This document shows, piece after piece, positions 8,581-15,991 of a DNA stretch of 64,000 nt. Position 1 is the first letter of the stretch; each line of letters opens with the position of its first letter. The stretch covers positions 30,631 through 94,630 of the forward strand of contig NZ_PYMB01000020.1 in assembly GCF_003026455.1 (NCBI RefSeq), written 5' to 3'. The position numbers and the translations under genes are program-made. The DNA is from Photobacterium rosenbergii (lineage in GTDB: Bacteria > Pseudomonadota > Gammaproteobacteria > Enterobacterales > Vibrionaceae). The notes below the pieces were generated by a model that did no database searches, had not been told where the DNA came from, and saw nothing but the letters and a program-made list of their open reading frames with translations.

Positions 8581-9603
8581 ATGACTCGTAACACGACATT
8601 TTTCGGGATGAAAGAATTGGCTTTGGCTGGCGTTATGGCGGCAACATTTTCTAGCCCTGTAATGGCAGCGAAGGAGGTAACGATTGGCTATCAGGGGATG
8701 TTCAACCCGATGAAATATGCCATTGACCAGAAGTTATTTGAAGACGCAACCGGCTACTCAATTAAATGGCGTAAGTTCGATTCGGGGGCCCGTGCAATTA
8801 CGGCAATGGCTTCGGGAGCGGTGGATATGACCGTTGCTGGTTCTAGCCCTATCGCCAGTGCGGCCAGTAATGGTATTGAGATGGAACTGGTTTGGGTGAT
8901 GGAAAACATCGCCGATGCCGAGGCTCTGGTTGTTAGAAAAGGAAGCGGTATCGCTTCGCCTTCCGACCTCAAGGGAAAAACATTGGGTGTCCCTTTCGTC
9001 TCAACTACCCACTTCCACATGCTGTTCGCTCTTGAGCAATTTGGCTTGACCGAAAAGGATGTCAAGCTGATCAACATGCAGCCCGGTGCGATAGTGGCCG
9101 CCTGGCAGCGCGGCGATATTGACGGTGCATTTATCTGGGACCCTGCGCTTGGCACCATCAAACAAGATGGCGAGGTGTTGATCACTTCCAAGCAGTTGAG
9201 TGCATGGGGTAAGCCAACCTTTGACGGTCTGATTGCCAGTAAGTCCTTTACCCAAAGCCATGGCGACTTTGTGACAGAGTTCCTGACCGTTCTTGCCAAG
9301 ACTGATGAGGAGTACCGTTCTAACAAAGAAGGCTTTTCTGCTGACCACCCAATTGCAGTTTCGGTTGCCAAGTTGACTGGTGGGGAAGCAAGCACTGTAC
9401 CCGAGGCGATGAGCCTGTACGAATTCCCAAATGTCGACGCTCAGTTGTCATGCCAGTGGTTAGGTTGTGAAGTTAAGGGCGGGGCCGTTAAAGCACTGGA
9501 GGCGACTTCGCAATTCCTGTTGCAGGAGAAAAAAATCTCTGGCCTACAGCCTGATTACAGTGTTTTCGTCAATCCGAGTTATGCCGCGCAAATAGAGCTA
9601 TAA
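8581..9603 (+). CDS. tauA: Taurine ABC transporter, periplasmic binding protein
   Basis: Secreted solute-binding protein of 340 residues, the capture component for taurine uptake. The N-terminus has a signal peptide with cleavage likely after SSPVMA-A (around 31). The mature part starts with VTIGYQGMFNPMK, typical of the NMT1/TauA-type fold, and includes WQRGDIDGAFIWDP. ATG 8581 follows AAGGAAG with five-base spacing; the GTG at 8575 lies inside the site. The gene sits directly before tauB and tauC and next to tpa, which supports taurine rather than nitrate or an alkanesulfonate. Confidence 0.92.
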   Translation: MTRNTTFFGMKELALAGVMAATFSSPVMAAKEVTIGYQGMFNPMKYAIDQKLFEDATGYSIKWRKFDSGARAITAMASGAVDMTVAGSSPIASAASNGIEMELVWVMENIADAEALVVRKGSGIASPSDLKGKTLGVPFVSTTHFHMLFALEQFGLTEKDVKLINMQPGAIVAAWQRGDIDGAFIWDPALGTIKQDGEVLITSKQLSAWGKPTFDGLIASKSFTQSHGDFVTEFLTVLAKTDEEYRSNKEGFSADHPIAVSVAKLTGGEASTVPEAMSLYEFPNVDAQLSCQWLGCEVKGGAVKALEATSQFLLQEKKISGLQPDYSVFVNPSYAAQIEL

Positions 9604-9632
9604 CCTGCCACCTGGCAACAAGGAGGGAAAGT

Positions 9633-10487
9633 ATGGACAAGGATAAAGTGCTGGAAATCCATGATGTGTCTGTCATTTACGATGACCGCAACGGAGGAGA
9701 GGCTGTTACCGCATTATCGGGCGTGAATTTGAAAATCGAGCAGGGCGATCTGGTTGTTGCATTGGGGGCTTCTGGGTGCGGCAAAACCACCTTGCTTAAC
9801 CTGATGGCTGGTTTCATCCAGCCATCGGCAGGTTACCTGACTCTGGGCAATTCTGAAGTAAAGGGGCTACCGCGCGTTACCATGGGGCGGGAAATTGGTG
9901 ACCAAATTATTGGCCCCGGTGCCGAACGGGGGGTGGTATTCCAAAAACATGCACTTTTCCCTTGGTTAGATGTGATTGAAAACACGGCATTTGGCCTGAA
10001 ATTGCAAGGTGTACCTGAAGAAGAACGCCTGGAGCGTGCAGCGAAATACCTTAAGTTAGTTGGGTTGGAAGATTTCCATCAGCACAAGGTATATCAACTG
10101 TCCGGCGGTATGCAACAGCGTGTGGGGATAGCAAGGGCGCTGACAAACGACCCCAGTATCCTGCTGCTTGATGAACCCTTGGGGGCGCTGGATGCATTGA
10201 CCCGTGAAACCTTGCAGGAGCTACTGCTTGATGCCTGGCAGGCGACCAACAAGATGATGTTCTTCATTACCCACAGTGTGGAGGAGGCATTGTTTATGGC
10301 ATCGAGGCTGATTGTTATGTCTCCCCGTCCTGGAAGGATCACCCATAGCTTTGAATTGGACTTTAACCGCCGTTTCTTGGAATGCCGTGATGCGCGTGCC
10401 GTCAAATCAATGCCGGATTTTATCGAGATGCGGGAAAAAATCCTCTCGATCATTCACCAAGATGAAAAGCCGGAGGTTGCAGCATGA
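9633..10487 (+). CDS. tauB: Taurine ABC transporter, ATP-binding protein
   Basis: ABC ATPase of 284 residues that powers taurine import. Walker A is GASGCGKTT (45-53), the signature is LSGGMQQRVGIARAL, and Walker B is ILLLDEPLGALD; the switch histidine is in FFITHSVEEA. Between Walker A and the Q-loop is a short insertion (about 80-105, with a GREIGDQIIGPG stretch) that is also seen in some marine TauB proteins. A strong ribosome site (AAGGAGGG) precedes the ATG, and the stop overlaps the tauC start by four bases. Confidence 0.93.
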   Translation: MDKDKVLEIHDVSVIYDDRNGGEAVTALSGVNLKIEQGDLVVALGASGCGKTTLLNLMAGFIQPSAGYLTLGNSEVKGLPRVTMGREIGDQIIGPGAERGVVFQKHALFPWLDVIENTAFGLKLQGVPEEERLERAAKYLKLVGLEDFHQHKVYQLSGGMQQRVGIARALTNDPSILLLDEPLGALDALTRETLQELLLDAWQATNKMMFFITHSVEEALFMASRLIVMSPRPGRITHSFELDFNRRFLECRDARAVKSMPDFIEMREKILSIIHQDEKPEVAA

Positions 10488-11476
10488 GTAACACCAACAC
10501 CGTTGAACAAATTGATGTACTGAACCCGGTAGAAGTCACTGGCGATGCCCAAGACATGTTGCATGAGGTTGTGCCTGCCACAAAACCAACAAGGCTACAG
10601 CCACATTACAGGGATACCGTTGGCCAAGATGGCAAACTACCGTTAGGTCCAAGGCTTATCCGCGCATTGAAACAACGTACAGAGAAAGCCCCGAATTATT
10701 ATGGTGAACCGGGGCAAGGGGACGCGAGACTGGTCTCGGTGATTTCTGTCATTGGTTTTATCTGCCTATGGGCATTGGTCACCGAGGCGGGATGGATTAA
10801 GCCGCTGTTTTTGCCTTCACCGATTGCGGTGGTGGAACGACTGGGTGATCTGGTGGTTAATGGATTCTCCGGCGTGTCGCTGGGCGAGCACCTGCTGGCA
10901 AGCCTGACCCGGGTGTTTGGGGCGTTTGCCTTGGCGGCGGTAACAGCCATTCCGTTAGGGATATTGATTGGTACTAATGTATGGGTGAGAGGTGTGTTGG
11001 ACCCTTTAATCGAGTTCTATCGTCCTTTACCTCCACTTGCTTACCTACCGTTGGTGATTATCTGGTTGGGGATTGATGAGACCAGTAAAATCACCCTTAT
11101 CTTCCTTGCGATGTTTGCACCGATTGCCTTGAGTGCCAGGGCTGGGGTGTCGTCTGCCAAAAGCGAGCAAATCCAGGCGGCATACTCGATGGGCGCCAGC
11201 AAATTTCAGGTCCTTTACCATGTCATTATAAAGAGTGCGATGCCGGAAATCCTGACCGGCTTGCGTATCGGGATCGGCTTTGGTTGGACAACCCTTGTTG
11301 CCAGTGAAATGGTCGCAGCCCAAGCGGGTATCGGTTATATGGTGCTAAATGCGGCGGAGTTTTTGGTGACGGATGTCGTGATTGCTGGGATTATGATAAT
11401 TGGCCTGATTGCCTACTCTTTTGATCTGTTCATGCGCTGGCTGGAAAAGAAACTGGTGCCGTGGAAGGGGTATTAA
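10484..11476 (+). CDS. tauC: Taurine ABC transporter, permease
   Basis: Inner-membrane permease of 330 residues in the MetI/binding-protein-dependent family. The EAA loop that contacts TauB is visible as YSMGASKFQVLYHVI. About six membrane segments lie in the C-terminal 250 residues. The N-terminal ~80 residues are a hydrophilic extension longer than in E. coli TauC (275 residues). It starts inside the tauB stop (ATGA), so the two are coupled. Confidence 0.92.
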   Translation: MSNTNTVEQIDVLNPVEVTGDAQDMLHEVVPATKPTRLQPHYRDTVGQDGKLPLGPRLIRALKQRTEKAPNYYGEPGQGDARLVSVISVIGFICLWALVTEAGWIKPLFLPSPIAVVERLGDLVVNGFSGVSLGEHLLASLTRVFGAFALAAVTAIPLGILIGTNVWVRGVLDPLIEFYRPLPPLAYLPLVIIWLGIDETSKITLIFLAMFAPIALSARAGVSSAKSEQIQAAYSMGASKFQVLYHVIIKSAMPEILTGLRIGIGFGWTTLVASEMVAAQAGIGYMVLNAAEFLVTDVVIAGIMIIGLIAYSFDLFMRWLEKKLVPWKGY

Positions 11477-11670
11477 TCTCGCTAGTTTCCTTTAGCGGGC
11501 GGTAAGGGACTGTTAGGCCTGGACATTCTTCTCTATTGATACCTGGGTAGTAAAAACGACACCAAAGCGTCCTAAATCGGTCATTTTAGCCTGCCATGAT
11601 GAAGAGGCTAAGAACCAGTGCCGACTTGCGGCGCATAACGAAGACTCATAACGTTAGGTTCCTTTCCGTT
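11477..11670. other. Intergenic stretch after tauC, possible sRNA or long 3' end
   Basis: About 190 bases without a plausible reading frame lead to a strong terminator at 11671. A weak hairpin (CGCTA...TAGCG, 11480-11497) follows tauC. The distance between the last gene and the terminator would suit a small RNA, but I do not recognise a family. Confidence 0.25.
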
Positions 11671-11699
11671 GGCCACCTTAGGGTGGCCTCTTTTCTTTG
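11671..11699 (+). terminator. Rho-independent terminator
   Basis: GGCCACC, loop TTA, GGGTGGCC, then TCTTTTCTTT. It ends the tauABC transcript or a small RNA upstream of it. Confidence 0.85.
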
Positions 11700-11888
11700 A
11701 AATGCAATATCAATGACTTAATTGCTTAACCTTAGTAGCACATACTCATCCCCGCTTTTTGCACTAAGGCCAGTTGATATCAGCAGGCCATGAGAACTTT
11801 CACTATTTTCGCGTTTTTCGAGCCAGTTGTTCGCCGTTTCAATCATTTATTGTTGTTGGTCATTAACAATTAATGATTGGAGCGGTTT
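11700..11888. other. Intergenic, nothing recognised
   Basis: AT-rich stretch between the plus-strand terminator and the end of the minus-strand ABM-like gene. A short inverted stretch (CATTAACAATTAATG, 11861-11876) is the only structure seen. Confidence 0.3.
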
Positions 11889-12233
11889 TTATTTTTCGTA
11901 CCGCTTCATGATCATTGTCGAGGCATCTACTTTAGCCATAAACCCTTTTGCGGCATCGGCTGTCATGAAAGAGTCCATTGATGCTTGAGCATCTTCTGTG
12001 CTTTCCCAGTGAACAATGACCAGCCATTCTCCATTTTCTCCCTTTGCACTCTCACGGGAGATGAAGCCTGGTTGTTTTGATACATGCTCAACTTCAACTG
12101 CCTTGTCTAAAGGAACAAACTCTTCGTAACTAACGCCGTTATTGAGAGTGAATGTCGCGACTTCGATGACTTCGGCATGGGCAAAAAAGGCAGAGATACA
12201 ACATACTGCTGTACTTAGGTATTTCATTTTCAT
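11889..12233 (-). CDS. Secreted ABM-fold (antibiotic biosynthesis monooxygenase-like) protein
   Basis: 114-residue protein with a signal peptide (MKMKYLSTAVCCISAFFAHA, cleavage near 20) and a single ferredoxin-like ABM domain: beta strand VIEVATFTL, helix with the conserved PGF turn (KQPGFISRE), and the strand LVIVHWESTEDAQAS. ABM domains often dimerise and act on haem or quinoid substrates, but many have no known activity. Periplasmic location is unusual for the family. It stands alone, 330 bases from the alternative oxidase gene read in the same direction. Confidence 0.6.
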   Translation of the reverse strand: MKMKYLSTAVCCISAFFAHAEVIEVATFTLNNGVSYEEFVPLDKAVEVEHVSKQPGFISRESAKGENGEWLVIVHWESTEDAQASMDSFMTADAAKGFMAKVDASTMIMKRYEK

Positions 12234-12511
12234 GATTAGACCTGTTTATTGATGTGAAGTTATTTTCGCTGAATGTTAACGTAAATAATAATATAGCTGG
12301 CAGAGCGAAATGGATGGGCCTAATTATAAGAGTTGCTGTATTTAACTGAGACCATTTGTGATGCAGAAATGCTAGTAGGAATTATGCTTGGTAGGTAATT
12401 GAGCAAAATAAAAACAAAGCTTGGCGGTGAAGAGATTCTTCTACCTTTTTACCTGATAAAGAAAGGCTTAAAACCAAAGCAAGTTAGCTTTTGTTTTGTC
12501 GTTTGAAATTA
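12234..12511. other. Intergenic, promoter region of the ABM-like gene
   Basis: AT-rich, no reading frame of interest. It must hold the promoter of the ABM-like gene; I do not see a convincing operator. Confidence 0.3.
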
Positions 12512-12539
12512 GCGGGCCTCGATAACTGCTAAGGCCCGC
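12512..12539 (-). terminator. Hairpin after alternative oxidase gene
   Basis: GCGGGCCT and AGGCCCGC form an eight-pair stem around a 12-base loop, 27 bases past the aox stop. The T tract is weak (TAATTTC), so termination efficiency is uncertain. Confidence 0.55.
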
Positions 12540-12565
12540 GGCAAACCTGGAGTAAAAATTGAAAA

Positions 12566-13201
12566 TTAGTTCTGGTGCGCCGGTAAGGTTTTGCTCTCAT
12601 AAGCATCGGCAAAACCGTGGTTCCTGTCGCGGTGACCGGCTTCGTCTTCGCGGATACGCAAGACAACATCCCTTAGCTTGGCATTGGCTGGGAGCTGGTA
12701 GTATTCAATCGCAATGTCCGGTGCATTGATGTTTTCAACTTCACCAGCATCAATCTTTTCGAGGTACTCAGTGTAGCTTTTGCAGGCTTCTTCCTCAAAG
12801 TATCCGACCACCCGGTGGGCGATACGCGATGACAACAAATAGATAAAGCTGTACACCACAAGAAAGACACCTTGTCCGAGCAATACCAATAGCCTTTCTA
12901 TCCAGCTCGGCTTAGCAATATCAAGGAAGATCATTAAATGCATCCGCTCGTTCTGCGCTTCATCCAGCAGCTCTTTGATCCAGCCTGCGTCATCTCTCAT
13001 CCTGCGCAGAGATTTAAGGTGGTTGAACATACCGGCAACCATACCCGGTACGGCGGCAATGGTCTCAAGGATAACAGCACGTTTGGCGTATTTTTTACCA
13101 TAGAACAGGTTCAGGGAGAATTTAAGGAACTGCGTGATTTGATAGGCAACTCGCTCTGAAAGCTTGGTGGCGCTGCGGTGGGTAATTTTAAAGCCTGACA
13201 T
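12566..13201 (-). CDS. aox: Alternative oxidase (cyanide-insensitive ubiquinol oxidase)
   Basis: Di-iron quinol oxidase of 211 residues that passes electrons from ubiquinol to oxygen without proton pumping. All ligand motifs are present: LETIAAVPG (E46), NERMHL (E85, H88), YFEEEA (E136/E137) and REDEAGH (E185/E187, H190). Two hydrophobic helices near 55-60 and 105-125 fit the monotopic membrane attachment. The plant regulatory cysteine domain is absent, as in bacterial forms. In Vibrio fischeri, AOX is induced by nitric oxide through NsrR; a dyad before this gene may serve such control. It stands alone. Confidence 0.93.
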   Translation of the reverse strand: MSGFKITHRSATKLSERVAYQITQFLKFSLNLFYGKKYAKRAVILETIAAVPGMVAGMFNHLKSLRRMRDDAGWIKELLDEAQNERMHLMIFLDIAKPSWIERLLVLLGQGVFLVVYSFIYLLSSRIAHRVVGYFEEEACKSYTEYLEKIDAGEVENINAPDIAIEYYQLPANAKLRDVVLRIREDEAGHRDRNHGFADAYESKTLPAHQN

Positions 13202-13226
13202 AATAAATCCCCTATTTATAGTAGTG

Positions 13227-13249
13227 TTTCTAATGCTTTAGCATTGAAA
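13227..13249 (-). promoter_or_regulatory. Inverted repeat upstream of aox
   Basis: TTTCTAATGC-TTTA-GCATT-GAAA is a near-perfect dyad 26-48 bases before the aox ATG. Placement fits a repressor operator overlapping the promoter. NsrR is a reasonable candidate from Vibrio fischeri, but the site does not clearly match the enterobacterial NsrR consensus. Confidence 0.4.
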
Positions 13250-13657
13250 TCTGTCACCAATATATAAAACCGCTTTGTAACCAACTGTATTGTTCAGGTA
13301 GGGACTGTTGTACCGGGTAAATAGTTATTTCATCTGTAAACAACCTTTGTATTTGCAAGGTTAAATTTTCAGCTAACTATAAGTTCAGGCTAGATATTAT
13401 TTCTAATGAGTTGTAACTGTGAAATGAGGAATTCTTTATCATCACACTATGATGAGCAAATAACCGTAAGAAAGCTAAGGTTATTATAAGAAGAATCTCG
13501 GTAATGGTAAATACAATATAAAAATTGAGCTTATTATGATATCTAAAGCATAAAAAGATGTAAGCAATAAAACTGAGCATCTCATCACTAAACGTAACTG
13601 AAAAATGCCATTAAGGTCTGTGGGGAATATCTGTGGTACATTTTATTCTCATATGGT
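13250..13657. other. Intergenic, no supported gene
   Basis: AT-rich 400 bases between divergent aox and the fold-type III PLP enzyme. A 67-codon open frame on the minus strand (13377-13580) encodes a hydrophobic stretch but lacks a ribosome site, so I do not call it. Confidence 0.3.
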
Positions 13658-13678
13658 TTGTATTCGTTGGCGTATATT

Positions 13679-14797
13679 TTGAACACTCCTTTTCCCATCA
13701 CCCAGTTAGATACCCCGGCTTTGATTGCTGATCTTGATAAGATGACCCAAAATATCAAAGAGATGCAACAGCAAATAGATTTGCTGGGCTTAACCCTTCG
13801 TCCCCATACCAAGGCGCATAAAATTCCGGCATTGGCACAGATGCAAATTGATGCCGGTGCTGTTGGCATTTGTACATCCAAACTCGGTGAAGCAGAAGTT
13901 ATGGCCAAGGGGGGAATCCATGATGTGTTGATCACAACCCCCATTGCAGGTGCGGTCAAATACCATCGCCTAATTGCCTTGTGTAAAGAGCACCCCAAAA
14001 CAGTAATACGCCAAGTAATCGACCACCCTGAACATGTGAAGGCTATTGCTCGCTTAGCAACCGAGACAGGAATTGAAGTAGGTTTGCTGGTCGAGGTCGA
14101 AAGTGGCCAGATGCGCTGTGGGGTAATGCCTGATGAGTCTCTGGTTGAACTTATTGAGCTAATTAATCGCACAGAAGGTGTCCGTTATGATGGCATCCAA
14201 GCATACAGTGGGCACTTGCAGTTGGTTAAAGGCTATCAAGTCCGGCAGCAGACTGCTTTTGATGCTGTACGTGATGTGTTCGCTTTTATTGATACTACGC
14301 TTGCTCCTCGTGACTTGAAGCCAGGGATCGTCTCTGGTGGCGGTACCGGGACGTTTGCTGCTTATCCGGGGCTTGGCTATACCGAAATCCAGTCTGGTTC
14401 ATATATATTTATGGACGCAACTTATGCCGCTATTGGTGATGAGTTATGTGATGTCACGAACCGCCAGTTTAGCCCTGCCCTCAAGGTGCTGACGACCGTT
14501 ATCAGCCATCCTGCTGCGAATCGTGCCGTTGTTGATGCGGGTATGAAATCACTTTCGATTGACTTGGGCATGCCGAAGGTGACGACCTACCCGGAAGTGA
14601 CTTACCAATGTGGCGGTGATGAGCATGGGATCCTGCACCTGCCTGAAGGCCACCGACAATTGAAGGTTGGGGAGGTGCTAACTATGCTTCCTAGCCATTG
14701 CGACACAACCTTGCATAATTTTGATGTGCTTTATGGTGTCCGTGACGGTATGGTTGTCGAGCAGTGGGCTATTGAAGGGCGGGGCCGTTCGGATTAA
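13679..14797 (+). CDS. DSD1-family PLP enzyme (D-serine dehydratase / D-threonine aldolase type)
   Basis: Fold-type III (alanine-racemase-like) cytoplasmic enzyme of about 373-379 residues. The PLP lysine is in RPHTKAHK, the N-terminal barrel begins QLDTPALIADLDKM, and the C-terminal PSHCDTT provides the His and Cys metal ligands of eukaryotic-type D-serine dehydratase and D-threo-3-hydroxyaspartate dehydratase. Exact substrate cannot be told. No ATG is available in frame: the options are TTG at 13658, 13667 or 13679. I use 13679 because family members begin just before the QLDTPAL motif; no ribosome site decides it. Confidence 0.8.
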   Translation: MNTPFPITQLDTPALIADLDKMTQNIKEMQQQIDLLGLTLRPHTKAHKIPALAQMQIDAGAVGICTSKLGEAEVMAKGGIHDVLITTPIAGAVKYHRLIALCKEHPKTVIRQVIDHPEHVKAIARLATETGIEVGLLVEVESGQMRCGVMPDESLVELIELINRTEGVRYDGIQAYSGHLQLVKGYQVRQQTAFDAVRDVFAFIDTTLAPRDLKPGIVSGGGTGTFAAYPGLGYTEIQSGSYIFMDATYAAIGDELCDVTNRQFSPALKVLTTVISHPAANRAVVDAGMKSLSIDLGMPKVTTYPEVTYQCGGDEHGILHLPEGHRQLKVGEVLTMLPSHCDTTLHNFDVLYGVRDGMVVEQWAIEGRGRSD

Positions 14798-14878
14798 TCC
14801 CAGTCTTGAATTGCAGATGGCTGGCAGAAAGAGACTGACATTGTCATTTTGGGATAGCGTTATAGTTGTTACAGTGAT

Positions 14879-14893
14879 ATGTTACTGTAACAT
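14879..14893 (+). promoter_or_regulatory. GntR operator at gntR promoter
   Basis: ATGTTAC-T-GTAACAT is a perfect dyad 31 bases before gntR, with further half-sites GTTAC (14868) and AGTAAC (14904). It closely matches the ATGTTACCGGTAACAT type of operator known for E. coli GntR and indicates autoregulation. Confidence 0.7.
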
Positions 14894-14924
14894 TTAAAAC
14901 CTAGCAGTAACTTATCCTATTGTT

Positions 14925-15932
14925 ATGACACAAGAACAACGAAAAGCGCGTCCTACCCTGCAAGATATTGCTGACCGTGTCGGCATCACCAAAATGACTG
15001 TCAGCCGCTACATGCGCAACCCTGAATCAGTGTCAGCCAAGACAAGGGATAAGATCGCCGAAGTGGTGGAAGAGCTGGGGTATATCCAAAACCGCGCCCC
15101 AGCCATGCTGTCGAAGTCTTCCAGCAAAGCAATAGGGGTATTGCTGCCTTCCTTGTCTAACCAGGTCTTTGCCAGTTTTGCCCAAGGTATTGAAGCGGTT
15201 ACCAATGCTAACGGCTACGAAATCCTTATTGCCCACTTTAGTTACGATGAAGAAATTGAAGAGCGCAAAATTGCCTCCTTGCTTTCTTATCAGGTCGACG
15301 GGCTTATCTTGACCGGTACGTCCCATACCGAGCGTACGCTACAGATGATAAAAACTGCCGGGGTGCCGGTGGTTGAAGCGATGGAGCTACCGAGTCACCC
15401 TGTCGATATGGTGGTGGGGCTGGATCATATCCATGCATCTTATACGGCGGTGAAAACTATGCTCGATAAGGGCAAGCGCCATATTGCCTACTTTGGTGCC
15501 CGCTTGGATACCCGTACCAAACTGCGTATGGAAGGCTATGACAAGGCGATGGAAGAGGCTGGTTTGCCGAAATACCATATCCTGACCCATGAACACTCCA
15601 GCTTCACCCTCGGTGGAGAATTGCTGAGCCGTGCCTTGGCAGAGTGCCCGGAGTTAGATGGTGTGTTCTGTACTAATGATGATATCGCTATCGGTACTAT
15701 CCTTGCCTGTAATGAGCGGGGTATTGAAGTGCCTAAGACAATCAGTGTCGTTGGTTACAACGCCCTGGATATCGGCCAGGCTATTACGCCACGCCTAACC
15801 AGTATTTATACCCCGCGATACCAAATCGGCGAGAAGAGTGCGGAGCTTCTGCTCCAGGCGCTTGACGGCAAGCGCAGCGAGCGCAATGTCTTTGATATGG
15901 GCTTCACGATTAGCAGGGGCGAAAGCTTGTAG
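14925..15932 (+). CDS. gntR: LacI-family gluconate repressor
   Basis: 335-residue LacI/GalR repressor: HTH with LQDIADRVGITKMTVSRYMR (12-31), hinge, then a periplasmic-binding-protein-like sensor domain beginning AIGVLLPSLSNQVFASF. Sequence is close to GntR of the gluconate regulon, and its neighbours edd and gntK, plus matching operators at its own promoter and before gntK/eda, support this. Gluconate or 6-phosphogluconate is the expected inducer. Convergent with edd across a shared terminator. Confidence 0.9.
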   Translation: MTQEQRKARPTLQDIADRVGITKMTVSRYMRNPESVSAKTRDKIAEVVEELGYIQNRAPAMLSKSSSKAIGVLLPSLSNQVFASFAQGIEAVTNANGYEILIAHFSYDEEIEERKIASLLSYQVDGLILTGTSHTERTLQMIKTAGVPVVEAMELPSHPVDMVVGLDHIHASYTAVKTMLDKGKRHIAYFGARLDTRTKLRMEGYDKAMEEAGLPKYHILTHEHSSFTLGGELLSRALAECPELDGVFCTNDDIAIGTILACNERGIEVPKTISVVGYNALDIGQAITPRLTSIYTPRYQIGEKSAELLLQALDGKRSERNVFDMGFTISRGESL

Positions 15933-15942
15933 AGAAGGGCCA

Positions 15943-15975
15943 ATAAAAAATGGGAGCAAGTGCTCCCATTTTTGT
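15943..15975. terminator. Bidirectional terminator between gntR and edd
   Basis: AAAAATGGGAGCA, loop AG, TGCTCCCATTTTT: A and T runs on both sides of a strong stem serve both convergent genes. Confidence 0.9.
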
Positions 15976-15991
15976 TTGTGCTGCTGCTCGC

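Noticed and set aside
8754..9395. Long minus-strand open frame inside tauA
   Set aside because: Antisense shadow of a well supported gene; no start signal and no protein family.
13377..13580. 67-codon hydrophobic open frame on the minus strand
   Set aside because: No ribosome site, AT-rich intergenic DNA, no known family.
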